Shown here: in pieces, positions 9,516-17,338 of the stretch | Position numbering within the stretch: the stretch's first letter is position 1 | How the letters are laid out: each line of letters begins with the position of its first letter | Source: Marinomonas primoryensis | GTDB lineage: Bacteria > Pseudomonadota > Gammaproteobacteria > Pseudomonadales > Marinomonadaceae | Direction of reading: 5' to 3' | NCBI RefSeq assembly: GCF_013372285.1 | Contig: NZ_CP054301.1 | Coordinates: 3,252,001 to 3,316,000 of the forward strand | DNA length: 64,000 bases | Notes under the pieces: model-generated | Seen by the model: only the letters and a program-made list of their open reading frames with translations | Databases searched by the model: none | Told to the model about the DNA's origin: nothing | Translations under genes and position numbers: made by a program

Positions 9516-9543
9516 AAAAAAAGAACATGGAAATGTTCTTTTT
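9516..9543. terminator. bidirectional intrinsic terminator
   Basis: GAACAT (9523-9528), loop GGAA and ATGTTC (9533-9538), with A7 before and T5 after, between convergent genes. It can end both the rightward MFS transcript and the leftward oxidoreductase transcript. Confidence 0.8.
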
Positions 9544-9581
9544 AAAGGGACTCTACAGTCCTCAAGTCTACATTAATTAAG

Positions 9582-10157
9582 CTATTGGCCTTTATTAGCA
9601 ATTTCCTGAACGGTCTTTTCCCAATGCAATTTGTCTTCAGCATTCGACGCTATAATTGAGCCAAAAAGAGTAATTTCTGCTTTTTCAACGCCACAAAACT
9701 GCAACGTATAAAGATCCAACTGTGCGAGAGCTGGCGCAGCTTGCTCCTCTGCATAGTCCGATGGTGCATCCATTGTCACTATAATTCTAGACGTTTTCCC
9801 TTTCAATAACGGCAATGGTAAAGGATTATTGCCCTCATATTTGAATGAAAAAACAGGTAAAAATGTTCTATCAAATAAACCTTTTAGTTTTGCTGGTAGA
9901 CCACCCCACCAAATGGGCGTGATAATAACGATATGGTCAGCCCATAATATTGCTTTTTGAAAATCGGCTAAACAAGGCTCTAACTCTTGCCTCGCATCGT
10001 ATCCACAATCAAGGCTTGGGTTGAATTCCATATTTGATAAATTGAAACGTCTAATATCAAAATGTTCACTTGCGTTAATTTCGTATCGGTCACCTAAATG
10101 TTGGCAATAGCTACTGGATTTAGGGTTTCCGTTTAGAACAACTATTTTCTTTGTCAT
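9582..10157 (-). CDS. NAD(P)H-dependent quinone/flavin oxidoreductase (flavodoxin-like)
   Basis: Flavodoxin-fold protein of 191 residues from the KefF/MdaB/NQO group. VVLNGNPKSSSY at the N-terminus is the FMN/FAD phosphate loop, and TPIWWGGLPAKLKGLFDRTF is the family isoalloxazine-site segment. The ATG at 10166 directly abuts the AGGAG, so the next ATG at 10157, nine bases further, is the better start. A MerR-type regulator lies 37 bp upstream on the same strand, suggesting inducible quinone or electrophile detoxification. Confidence 0.85.
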   Translation of the reverse strand: MTKKIVVLNGNPKSSSYCQHLGDRYEINASEHFDIRRFNLSNMEFNPSLDCGYDARQELEPCLADFQKAILWADHIVIITPIWWGGLPAKLKGLFDRTFLPVFSFKYEGNNPLPLPLLKGKTSRIIVTMDAPSDYAEEQAAPALAQLDLYTLQFCGVEKAEITLFGSIIASNAEDKLHWEKTVQEIANKGQ

Positions 10158-10194
10158 CTTACTCATCTCCTATTTTGTGAGTCTGACAACTATT

Positions 10195-10572
10195 CTAATC
10201 TCTGCCCTTAAGGGGAGAGTCAACACTTAATGGACAAAAATCTATCGTTAACAAACACTTTTCGACTCTTGACACTTTCATATTTAAGTCATCAATTTTG
10301 AGTAATAATTGCTGTTTAAACTCTAATAGAAATTTTCCAACACCCGACCAGTCAACATCACCATTTTTATAGACAATTCCACTTTTTAGCTGAGATAAGG
10401 TGACGCCTAGTAATTTTGCCTCTTTAATCAGGTTTAGAATATCGAGATGTGACTCACTATAGACTCGATATTTTCCTTTTCTTGGTGGTGGCATGATCAA
10501 GCCCTTTTCCTCGTACACACGAATAGCTTTAATTGAAAGCCCTGTTATTTTAGCCACTTCACCTATGTACAT
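10195..10572 (-). CDS. MerR-family transcriptional regulator
   Basis: A 125-residue regulator. The N-terminal winged HTH reads YIGEVAKITGLSIKAIRVYE with the typical R-Y-Y/YE turn, followed by a dimerisation helix at residues about 75-105. The C-terminal tail has one cysteine in VEKCLLTIDFC and another five residues later, possible sensing residues. A GTG at 10578 is in frame, but AGGG is spaced five bases from the ATG at 10572. It is in one unit with the downstream oxidoreductase and probably controls it. Confidence 0.85.
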   Translation of the reverse strand: MYIGEVAKITGLSIKAIRVYEEKGLIMPPPRKGKYRVYSESHLDILNLIKEAKLLGVTLSQLKSGIVYKNGDVDWSGVGKFLLEFKQQLLLKIDDLNMKVSRVEKCLLTIDFCPLSVDSPLKGRD

Positions 10573-10920
10573 TTTCACCCTAATCTTATGAGGAGACTGT
10601 TGGAATTTTCTATTCTCAGCCTGTTTATTTAATAAAAATCACACTATTTGACATCGACTTGAGATTCAATGGGTCATGTTATTATCGATAACGGATTGAT
10701 TAAATGAGCTAAAAATGGAATGTGAGATCTGTTTATCAACGATGTTCGTTTCAATCTGAACTTGCCTACTTTATAGAGTCAAATCAAGAAATAGCGCCTA
10801 GTTTAGCGGCACAGAATAGCTAGACAAAATATGTCAGGATCGAAGCTCAGGCAACTGTACTTTGTTCGCTTGAGCTTCGTGTTATATATGAAAATTTCAC
10901 TTTAGAACAAAGAGGCATGA
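10573..10920. other. intergenic region with a 9-bp inverted repeat
   Basis: About 350 bp without a convincing gene. CGAAGCTCA at 10841-10849 and TGAGCTTCG at 10871-10879 form a perfect 9-bp stem with a 21-base loop, near the 3' end of the acetyltransferase gene; there is no T-run. A short open stretch around 10726-10822 has protein-like codon use but no start and no recognisable family, and may be a gene remnant. Confidence 0.4.
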
Positions 10921-11445
10921 CTAACGAGTATGCTCGAAGCGTAGATTGCCGTCATCAACTCCAACTTCCCTAAAACCATTAAAAATCAACACTCTTTTTG
11001 ACGCTTCATTTTCCGGAGCGGTATGAGCAACAATACTGTTTGTTTTTTCAAAGGTCGATGCATGTAAAACAAGCGCCTTCACTATTTCTGTCGCATAGCC
11101 CTGTCTCTGCCACTCAGGTAGCACAGAATAGCCAATTTCTACTACGCCATTACTATCTGGGGGACCAAAATAACCCCCTGAACCAACAAGAACCCTTTTC
11201 CTTGAAACGGGATCAATATTTATAGCATACCAGCCATACCAACCCTTAGCGGCTTCACCACCATTTTCGAAACAGGAAAGAAAAAACGCCATGGCATCTC
11301 GGTCATATTCACCAGGAGGCCAATCACTTGAAACATCTGCATTTAGTTTTTCAGAAAGTAACTGTGGTGTTTCAAGCTCTATACGAATATGGGCAGATGA
11401 GGATGATATTAGTTCGATGCGATCTGATATTAAATTTTTAATAAT
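10921..11445 (-). CDS. GNAT-family N-acetyltransferase with probable ATT start
   Basis: The acetyl-CoA site RQGYATEIVKALV and the C-terminal NEASKRVLIFNGF place this in the RimJ-like GNAT group. The first ATG (11292) would delete the conserved N-terminal strand and helix. Upstream in the same frame the sequence reads IKNLISDRIELIS and later LNADVSSDWPP, a normal N-terminus for this subgroup, with no ATG, GTG or TTG before an in-frame stop at 11454. Two ATT codons lie at 11445 and 11442, and GGAG sits nine bases before the first. A 174-residue product from an ATT start is the best reading; a point mutation of the start codon is the alternative. Confidence 0.7.
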   Translation of the reverse strand: MIKNLISDRIELISSSSAHIRIELETPQLLSEKLNADVSSDWPPGEYDRDAMAFFLSCFENGGEAAKGWYGWYAINIDPVSRKRVLVGSGGYFGPPDSNGVVEIGYSVLPEWQRQGYATEIVKALVLHASTFEKTNSIVAHTAPENEASKRVLIFNGFREVGVDDGNLRFEHTR

Positions 11446-11843
11446 TTTGGTTTACTCCACTATTAGAATTTGTAACGCATAACAGCCCAATAGTATGCAT
11501 GTGAATTCATACTATTGAAGATTCTCTTAATGTAACTATAAATAACTGAATTATAAGTATTTTATAACCCTAATCATAATCAATTAAAACAAATACAACT
11601 GGTATTATAAAAAATATGAACCTTAAATTGAGCTTATTTTTCGTACTCTCTACACACAGTAATGACATAACACGCATCAATACTGTCGCCCATTTAATCG
11701 TAAGGTATCGTCCAATCCTCTAACATTCTAGAAAAGTACCAGCAATTATCTCAAATCTGCATTCTCTTCTGTCGTCATAACGCGAATACTTTAAACATCG
11801 ATTTTTACTCAAGTGCCATACAAAAATAATTAAGGTAAATACC
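11446..11843. other. AT-rich intergenic region
   Basis: Roughly 400 bp of AT-rich DNA between the divergent acetyltransferase and hydroxylase genes. It must contain the promoter of the C2-C1 operon, but no HpaR-type palindrome TTAACATRTTAA is present, so this operon is probably not under direct HpaR control. No RNA gene or further open frame was recognised. Confidence 0.5.
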
Positions 11844-13013
11844 ATGCAAAGAGCGAATCCTTTACTTACCCGATTACAAACTGTCTTGCCTAAAATCGCA
11901 GAAAATGCGCCTTTGGCCGAAGAGCTTCGACAAGCGCCACAAGAAAGCATCGATTTGCTCAAGCAAGTCGGTCTTCATAAAGCTTTTTTACCCAAAGCCT
12001 ACGGTGGCTACGAAATATCTTTGCCTGAATTTGGCGACTGTATTGTTGCTCTGGCAGGGGCTTGTGCCAGTACCGCATGGGCATTTAGCTTATTGTGTAC
12101 GCACAATCACCAAATTGGTCTGTTCCCTAAACAAGCGCAAGATGACATGTGGAAAGACGACCCAGACGCATTAGCCAGCAGCAGTATTGCGCCTTTTGGC
12201 AAATATCTAGAAGCCGATGGCGGTGTTATGTTTACTGGCGACATGCGTTGGAGCAGCGGTTGTGATCATGCCCAATGGGCGCTTTGTGGCTTCTTGCGAG
12301 ATAACGCGGAAGGTAAAAAAGACCATTGTTTCGCCTTGATTCCTGCGACGGATTACACCATTGATGACGATTGGCAAGCCGCTGCGATGAAAGGCAGTGG
12401 TACAAAAACGCTCGTGATTCGCGACAAATTTGTTCCAGAGCACAGAATTCAAAAAGCCAAAGATATGATGGAAGGTAAATCGGGTGGCTTTGGCTTATAC
12501 CCTGACAGTAAGATCTTTTACGCACCCTACCGCCCTTATTTTGCATCCGGCTTTTCGGCAATTAGTTTAGGAATTTCAGAGCGTATGTTAGCCGTCTTTA
12601 AAGAAGCAACTCAGGGCCGAATTCGGGCTTATACCGGCGCTAAGGTGGGTACCGCTACGCCCGCTTTGTTACGTATTGCCGAATCGTCTCATCAAGTCAT
12701 GGCGGCACGTGCTTTTCTAGAAAAAACATGGGAAGACCACGCTGAATACGCCGAAGCTCACCGTTACCCTGATCAAGCAAAATTGGCCGAGTGGCGTACT
12801 AATCAAGCTTACGTCGTCAAAATGTGCATTGAAGCCGTTGATCGTTTGTTCAGTAGCATGGGCGCAAGTCATTGGTATCTTGATAAAGAAGCTCAGCGGT
12901 TGTTCCGCGATAGCCATGTCACCGGCGCTCACGCTTACACGGATTACGATGTGTGCGCACAAATATTTGGTCGAGAAGTAATGGGATTAGAGCCTGACCC
13001 AAGCCTTCTTTAG
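11844..13013 (+). CDS. 4-hydroxyphenylacetate 3-hydroxylase, oxygenase component C2
   Basis: A 389-residue flavin-dependent monooxygenase with the acyl-CoA dehydrogenase fold (N-terminal helical domain, central beta barrel around residues 115-215, C-terminal four-helix domain). Segments HNHQIGLFP, GDMRWSSGCDHAQWA and SHQVMAARAFLEKTWED match the group-D flavoprotein hydroxylases, including Acinetobacter C2. It uses reduced FMN to make 3,4-dihydroxyphenylacetate, the entry substrate of the hpa meta-cleavage path. The next gene is the matching reductase with a diagnostic fusion. It differs from the enterobacterial HpaB type. Confidence 0.85.
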   Translation: MQRANPLLTRLQTVLPKIAENAPLAEELRQAPQESIDLLKQVGLHKAFLPKAYGGYEISLPEFGDCIVALAGACASTAWAFSLLCTHNHQIGLFPKQAQDDMWKDDPDALASSSIAPFGKYLEADGGVMFTGDMRWSSGCDHAQWALCGFLRDNAEGKKDHCFALIPATDYTIDDDWQAAAMKGSGTKTLVIRDKFVPEHRIQKAKDMMEGKSGGFGLYPDSKIFYAPYRPYFASGFSAISLGISERMLAVFKEATQGRIRAYTGAKVGTATPALLRIAESSHQVMAARAFLEKTWEDHAEYAEAHRYPDQAKLAEWRTNQAYVVKMCIEAVDRLFSSMGASHWYLDKEAQRLFRDSHVTGAHAYTDYDVCAQIFGREVMGLEPDPSLL

Positions 13014-13080
13014 TGTACGACTACTAAGCCCATATACTGTGAGCGAGACCATCAGACTTAAAAGAATAAGAGAGAAGATT

Positions 13081-13995
13081 ATGAACTTCGATGCAAAAGA
13101 TTTTAGACGAGCACTCGGTAACTTCGCCACTGGCGTGACCGTAGTGACTGCTCAGGATGCGGATGGTAATAAAGTCGGCGTCACGGCAAACAGCTTTAAT
13201 TCCGTTTCGCTAGACCCACCATTGGTTTTATGGAGCCTAGTGAAAACCTCTAGCAGCTATGACATATTTGAAAAATCTGAACATTTTGCCGTCAATATTC
13301 TAGCGGCTGACCAAATCGATTTATCCAATAACTTCGCCAAGCCCAGTGACGATAAATTTGCTGGTATAGAATATAATCTTGGCGCTGGCAACAGCCCTAT
13401 TCTTAAAGACACCACAGCAAACTTTCAATGTGAAAAGCATCAGGTGATCGATGGTGGTGACCATTGGATCATGATTGGTAAAGTAGTGGTTTTTGAACAT
13501 GTTGGCCGTAATCCATTACTGTATGTTCAAGGCAGCTACGCTGGTGCGATCCCCTTTACTGGATCTGCGTCATCCGATCACACTGTCGTACCAGCCGACA
13601 CGTTAAAAAGACTGAATAACAATGCATTCTATTTAATGAATAAGGTTTTGCAAAAAATTCAGGAAAACTACTTACCAAAACAAGCATCGATTGGTTTAAA
13701 TACCAGCGAAGCTCGCTTACTGTTGGTATTGAGTGACACTCAAGAAGTCAGTCTTGATGTATTAAAAGAATTAGTCACTATACCCGCTACTGATGTGGAG
13801 TCGGGGATAGAGCGCTTAACGCAAACAGGTCTAATCACTCAATCATTAGCATTAACGGCAAAAGGCCAGGACATGGCGGCGCGGTTGTGGGACATCGCTA
13901 ACAAACAACAAGACGATATTTTTGGTGCGTTTAGCGAAGAAGACTACAGCCAATTCAAGCAGCTAATGCAAAGCGTGTTAAAACAACTTAACTAA
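13081..13995 (+). CDS. 4-hydroxyphenylacetate 3-hydroxylase, reductase component C1 (flavin reductase-MarR fusion)
   Basis: Protein of 304 residues in two parts. Residues 1 to about 170 form a flavin reductase domain (RRALGNFATGVTVVTA, TANSFNSVSLDPPL, GGDHWIMIGKV). Residues about 185-304 form a MarR-like winged helix (SEARLLLVLSDTQ, TDVESGIERLTQTGLI). This fusion is the hallmark of Acinetobacter C1, where the MarR-like domain binds 4-hydroxyphenylacetate and stimulates flavin reduction. A GTG at 13039 is in frame, but AGAGAGAAG just before 13081 favours the ATG there. It supplies reduced FMN to C2 upstream. Confidence 0.88.
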   Translation: MNFDAKDFRRALGNFATGVTVVTAQDADGNKVGVTANSFNSVSLDPPLVLWSLVKTSSSYDIFEKSEHFAVNILAADQIDLSNNFAKPSDDKFAGIEYNLGAGNSPILKDTTANFQCEKHQVIDGGDHWIMIGKVVVFEHVGRNPLLYVQGSYAGAIPFTGSASSDHTVVPADTLKRLNNNAFYLMNKVLQKIQENYLPKQASIGLNTSEARLLLVLSDTQEVSLDVLKELVTIPATDVESGIERLTQTGLITQSLALTAKGQDMAARLWDIANKQQDDIFGAFSEEDYSQFKQLMQSVLKQLN

Positions 13996-14032
13996 TCTGT
14001 ACATTAGGTTATTGGCTTTCTTTAATAGCGCC

Positions 14033-14072
14033 AAAAAGCAAAGATCCCTTAATCGGGATTTTTTGCTTTTTT
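14033..14072 (+). terminator. intrinsic terminator after the C2-C1 operon
   Basis: AAAAAGCAAAGATCCC, short loop, then GGGATTTTTTGCTTTTTT: a long stem with one interruption ending in a T-run, 38 bp after the reductase stop codon. Confidence 0.85.
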
Positions 14073-14358
14073 AATCTACGAATGACACTCTTCTCCAGCA
14101 TGGCCACTGGCTTAATAGATGGTTAGCAACTTTTCTATGGTGCGATTTTCGCACAATGCATTCCCCTTATTGTTAACTCGGCGCCAGAACTCGTATTTTT
14201 GCTAATTTCCCCCTTGCATGAGCCTTGCCGTTTGGACACACCTAAGACATTGCTCGAAAACAACTCAGCCAACTGAAAAGAACTAAGTAGATTGTAAGCA
14301 CCAAATAACTTGATGTTTAATCTATGCAAGCTGGCAAGCATTTTGCTATATTGGGTAG

Positions 14359-14370
14359 TTAACATATTAA
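14359..14370. promoter_or_regulatory. putative HpaR operator 3 (autoregulation)
   Basis: TTAACATATTAA, one change from the perfect palindrome seen twice in the hpaE/hpaG1 region, with the following G also conserved. It lies 72 bp ahead of the chosen hpaR start, in the position expected for autorepression. It also argues that the in-frame ATG at 14310 is not the real start. Confidence 0.7.
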
Positions 14371-14441
14371 GTAGTTTTATGTTTGTCCTTAACATCAATC
14401 CGAACACCCAACGCCATAACCAAGTTGTTATTAAAAATCCT

Positions 14442-14864
14442 ATGAAAAAACTAGAAGACTCTCTGACGCTACAACTATTGAGATCACGCGAATCGGCGAT
14501 GCAATTCTTCCGCCCCATTCTTCAGGAAACAGGCTTTACAGAGCAGCAATGGCGAGTTATCCGAGTGCTAAATGATAATGGTCAGTTGGATGCTAAACAG
14601 CTTGCTGAACGCTGCTGTATTTTAAGCCCCAGTTTGACCAGAATCATCAGTCGCTTCGAGTCCGATGGTCTCATTATTCGAAATCGCTCAGAGCACGACC
14701 AACGTATCACCTTGTTGTCGCTTAGTGATAAAGCCACGGAGATTTTTAAAGAAATCAGCCCTAAAATAGACCAAGCTTACGCCAGTTTGATTGGTAAATT
14801 GGGAGAAGAAAAGATGCAGCAACTGAGCCGATTACTAACGGAAGTGACTCGATTAGCCCCATAG
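14442..14864 (+). CDS. hpaR: MarR-family repressor of homoprotocatechuate degradation
   Basis: A 140-residue MarR protein matching HpaR in length and form: SLTLQLLRSRESAMQFFRPI helix, TGFTEQQWRVIRVL, recognition helix ILSPSLTRIISRFESDGL and wing DQRITLLSLS. It is expected to repress the meta-cleavage operons until 4-hydroxyphenylacetate or homoprotocatechuate is present. The frame opens at 14310, but that start would place the operator-like palindrome inside the gene and add an unusual N-terminus, so 14442 is chosen although its ribosome site is weak. Three matching operators support the assignment. Confidence 0.88.
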   Translation: MKKLEDSLTLQLLRSRESAMQFFRPILQETGFTEQQWRVIRVLNDNGQLDAKQLAERCCILSPSLTRIISRFESDGLIIRNRSEHDQRITLLSLSDKATEIFKEISPKIDQAYASLIGKLGEEKMQQLSRLLTEVTRLAP

Positions 14865-14889
14865 ACGAGACAGTATTCAACGTCACGCA

Positions 14890-15750
14890 CTACCAAAGAC
14901 TCGACTGTTCCTGACTTTGTGGAAGCTGCAATACTGGCTGATAATTTGGGCTCAAAAGCTGAATTTTTTGATCCAGCTGAGCAGCGAGAGTGGGCGCGGC
15001 GATGTTATCGGATGAATGTACGAAAACGAACGGAGACAGGCCTTCTAGTAACCACTGAGACAACTTGGCCGCCCATTGCTCTAACCAAACATCATTGCGC
15101 GGTAAATCCGGATGGCCAATAAAACGAATCACTGGATGCTGAGCCGTCGCAATAGGATGACAAGGTACTCTTGGTTTTTTACTTTGCGCATCGACTAAAC
15201 TCTCGCAGTACGCTTCTGTCGAAAATACTGGCCTCGAATCCATCACGACTCTATTCACACCACGCTCAGACAAACCGGTTAATAAATATTGTTCGGTGTG
15301 CGTTTTATCAAAATACGCTAAATGGCGCACTTCAACCGACAAAGGCGTTTCTAATGTCCACATATCACACAATGCCAACACTTTATCAAGAGAGCGCTCG
15401 TCACATGTGGCGGGGAACTGCAACATTGTCGGGCCAAGCTTGCTTTGCAATGGCCGCAGGGATTCGATAAACGCCAACCAATCCCGCTGAATTTCGTTCC
15501 AAGGTCTATCTGACAAACGATGTGTTACGGTTTGAGGGGCTTTAAAACAAAATTGAAAATCATCAACAACCGCATCAAACCAACGTAATAACTGAGCCTG
15601 TTCGACTTTCGTATAAAACGTACTACCGACTTCGACGGTGGAAAAAAACGTTGAATAACGCCCGATTCTTTCGGAGGAAGAGAGTGCGCTGGGATAAAGC
15701 CAATTCACCCATGCGGGATGTTGCCATTGGGCCATACCATAGCGGATCAT
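14890..15750 (-). CDS. DUF72 family protein
   Basis: A 286-residue DUF72 (YecE-like) protein with a TIM-barrel type fold: YSTFFSTVEVGSTFYTKV near the N-terminus, FCFKAPQTVTHR, TMLQFPATCDERS and the C-terminal VFVHSSDNIAAPTLA. The biochemical function of this family is not established. Its ATG overlaps the stop codon of the LysR-type gene by four bases, so the two are translationally coupled, which is an unusual partner for the family. Confidence 0.85.
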   Translation of the reverse strand: MIRYGMAQWQHPAWVNWLYPSALSSSERIGRYSTFFSTVEVGSTFYTKVEQAQLLRWFDAVVDDFQFCFKAPQTVTHRLSDRPWNEIQRDWLAFIESLRPLQSKLGPTMLQFPATCDERSLDKVLALCDMWTLETPLSVEVRHLAYFDKTHTEQYLLTGLSERGVNRVVMDSRPVFSTEAYCESLVDAQSKKPRVPCHPIATAQHPVIRFIGHPDLPRNDVWLEQWAAKLSQWLLEGLSPFVFVHSSDNIAAPTLAAQLDQKIQLLSPNYQPVLQLPQSQEQSSLW

Positions 15751-16691
15751 TCGTTTTTAGACGGGTCGTTTACTGCAATATCGAATTCTACAATTTCTTC
15801 GATAAACTTAGCTTCTATGAGTGACAACATTCTGTGCTTATGCCAAAAAATATGAACAGGTATGTCAGCAACCCCTTCTTTGGGTGGTAAACGCCTAAGC
15901 TTGGATTCTAGGTAAGTCGCTGCAATAAATTGATCAGGTAAAGCACCAATACCGTATCCAGTATAAATCAGACGAACCGCTTCATCTAAATTATTGGTAT
16001 AGGCACTAACGCGACCAGTTAAGCCATTAGCTTCTTTAAATAACGTAATTGGAGAGAGGACATCACCAATTTCTTCACTAACCAACGCAATGAAATCTTC
16101 TTGTAATAGGTCATTTAAACTCAAATTGGATGCTGAAAACAAAGGGTGATGATACCCACAATATAGATAAAATCGTTGTTCAAATAATAGTTTTTGGTTA
16201 AGTATTTCAGGGGTGTGTCTACCTAAACAAATACCAATGGCAGGATTTTTTTGTTTAATATCATTTAAAATTTCCTTGCTTGATTTCACAATCAAATCCA
16301 ACGTGATGTTTGGATACTTCTTTTTAAAATATACGAGGAAGTCATTGTATTTTGGGTTGTGAATTCGGCTGGCCACTAAAAGCTTAATCTCACCTTCTAA
16401 AAGGTGTGAGTTACTTCCTTTCATCGCCTCAATGGAGGTGATTTCTGTGAAAATTGTTTGAGCAACTTGCAAACAGTAATGCCCAATTGGTGTAAGTTTT
16501 AAAGGCTTGGTATTACGTATAACAAGTTGGCTTTCAATCTTTTCTTCTAACTTTTTGAGGCTTTGACTGACTGCCGATTGGGTAATATTTAAACGGTTAG
16601 CTGCAGCACTAACACTACCCTCTTCATATATAACAATTAGCACATGAAGCAACGTCCAATTCAAACTATCTGCTAATTTTTGTTCTATCAT
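15747..16691 (-). CDS. LysR-family transcriptional regulator
   Basis: A LysR regulator of 314 residues. The N-terminal HTH reads GSVSAAANRLNITQSAVSQS, followed by the linker helix and a periplasmic-binding-like effector domain from about residue 90 (GEIKLLVASRIHNPKYN, GICLGRHTPEIL). A GTG at 16700 is also in frame; the ATG at 16691 is preferred. It is followed by DUF72 and preceded by the RidA/oxidase genes on the same strand, so it is a candidate regulator of that amine-catabolism unit. The effector is unknown. Confidence 0.85.
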   Translation of the reverse strand: MIEQKLADSLNWTLLHVLIVIYEEGSVSAAANRLNITQSAVSQSLKKLEEKIESQLVIRNTKPLKLTPIGHYCLQVAQTIFTEITSIEAMKGSNSHLLEGEIKLLVASRIHNPKYNDFLVYFKKKYPNITLDLIVKSSKEILNDIKQKNPAIGICLGRHTPEILNQKLLFEQRFYLYCGYHHPLFSASNLSLNDLLQEDFIALVSEEIGDVLSPITLFKEANGLTGRVSAYTNNLDEAVRLIYTGYGIGALPDQFIAATYLESKLRRLPPKEGVADIPVHIFWHKHRMLSLIEAKFIEEIVEFDIAVNDPSKNE

Positions 16692-16968
16692 AAAAATCAC
16701 AGCACTTATATTTTAGATATGTTTATATCTGAAAACGAAAAACACCAAAATACGTTAGGTTTTCTAACACTTAAAATCACATAATTTTGGTGGATTTTTC
16801 ATCATATTTCCAATTGATAATACAACATAGTTAGATATAGCGCAGCTTTTCTCTTATTTATGATGTCGTTTGAAATGAAAAAAACAGTTCATGTTAAAAG
16901 GTCCAAGATCACGATCAACATCGCTTTTTCAACACCTTCAATGATATAAGATTTTTGTGCTTAAGCCT

Positions 16969-17307
16969 TTATTCAGCGGCGATGACGGTGATCTCCACCA
17001 ACAAATTAGGGTGCGCTAAAAGTGATTCTCCGCACGCTCTAGCTGGAGGTATTGTATCGTCAAACCACTTATCCCATACTGCATTCATCGCTTCAAAGTC
17101 AGTCATGCTTTTCAGCCATACCGTGGCTGATAGTATTTTTGTTTTATCACTACCTACTTCTTCTAACAATGCTTGTATTTTACTCAAGCAGGTTAACGTC
17201 TGAGCCGCCACATCTTCATCAATGGCCCCTACTTGGCCTGATAAATATACCGTCTTATTGTGAGTAACAATTTGGCTCATACGTTGGTTATACTTAATTT
17301 TTTGCAT
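16969..17307 (-). CDS. RidA/YjgF family protein (enamine/imine deaminase)
   Basis: A 112-residue protein with the RidA core: KTVYLSGQVG, the helix QTLTCLSKIQALLEEVG, and the C-terminal PARACGESLLAHPNLLVEITVIA, which carries the conserved arginine before the active-site loop. RidA-type proteins hydrolyse reactive enamines and imines made by oxidases and PLP enzymes. It lies 31 bp downstream of a DadA-like amino-acid oxidase gene, whose imine product would be a natural substrate. GGAATAAA lies before the ATG. Confidence 0.88.
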   Translation of the reverse strand: MQKIKYNQRMSQIVTHNKTVYLSGQVGAIDEDVAAQTLTCLSKIQALLEEVGSDKTKILSATVWLKSMTDFEAMNAVWDKWFDDTIPPARACGESLLAHPNLLVEITVIAAE

Positions 17308-17338
17308 CGGTATTTATTCCTATTCCATAATTTTTTTA

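Noticed and set aside
10841..10879. 9-bp inverted repeat as an integron attC site next to the acetyltransferase
   Set aside because: No GTTRRRY/RYYYAAC core sites are present and no other cassettes or integrase are seen.
12207..12962. Minus-strand frames opposite the C2 oxygenase gene
   Set aside because: Shadows of a well-supported gene; no ribosome site or family match.
14135..14518. Minus-strand 127-residue frame opposite hpaR
   Set aside because: It lies antisense to the hpaR start and operator and resembles no family.
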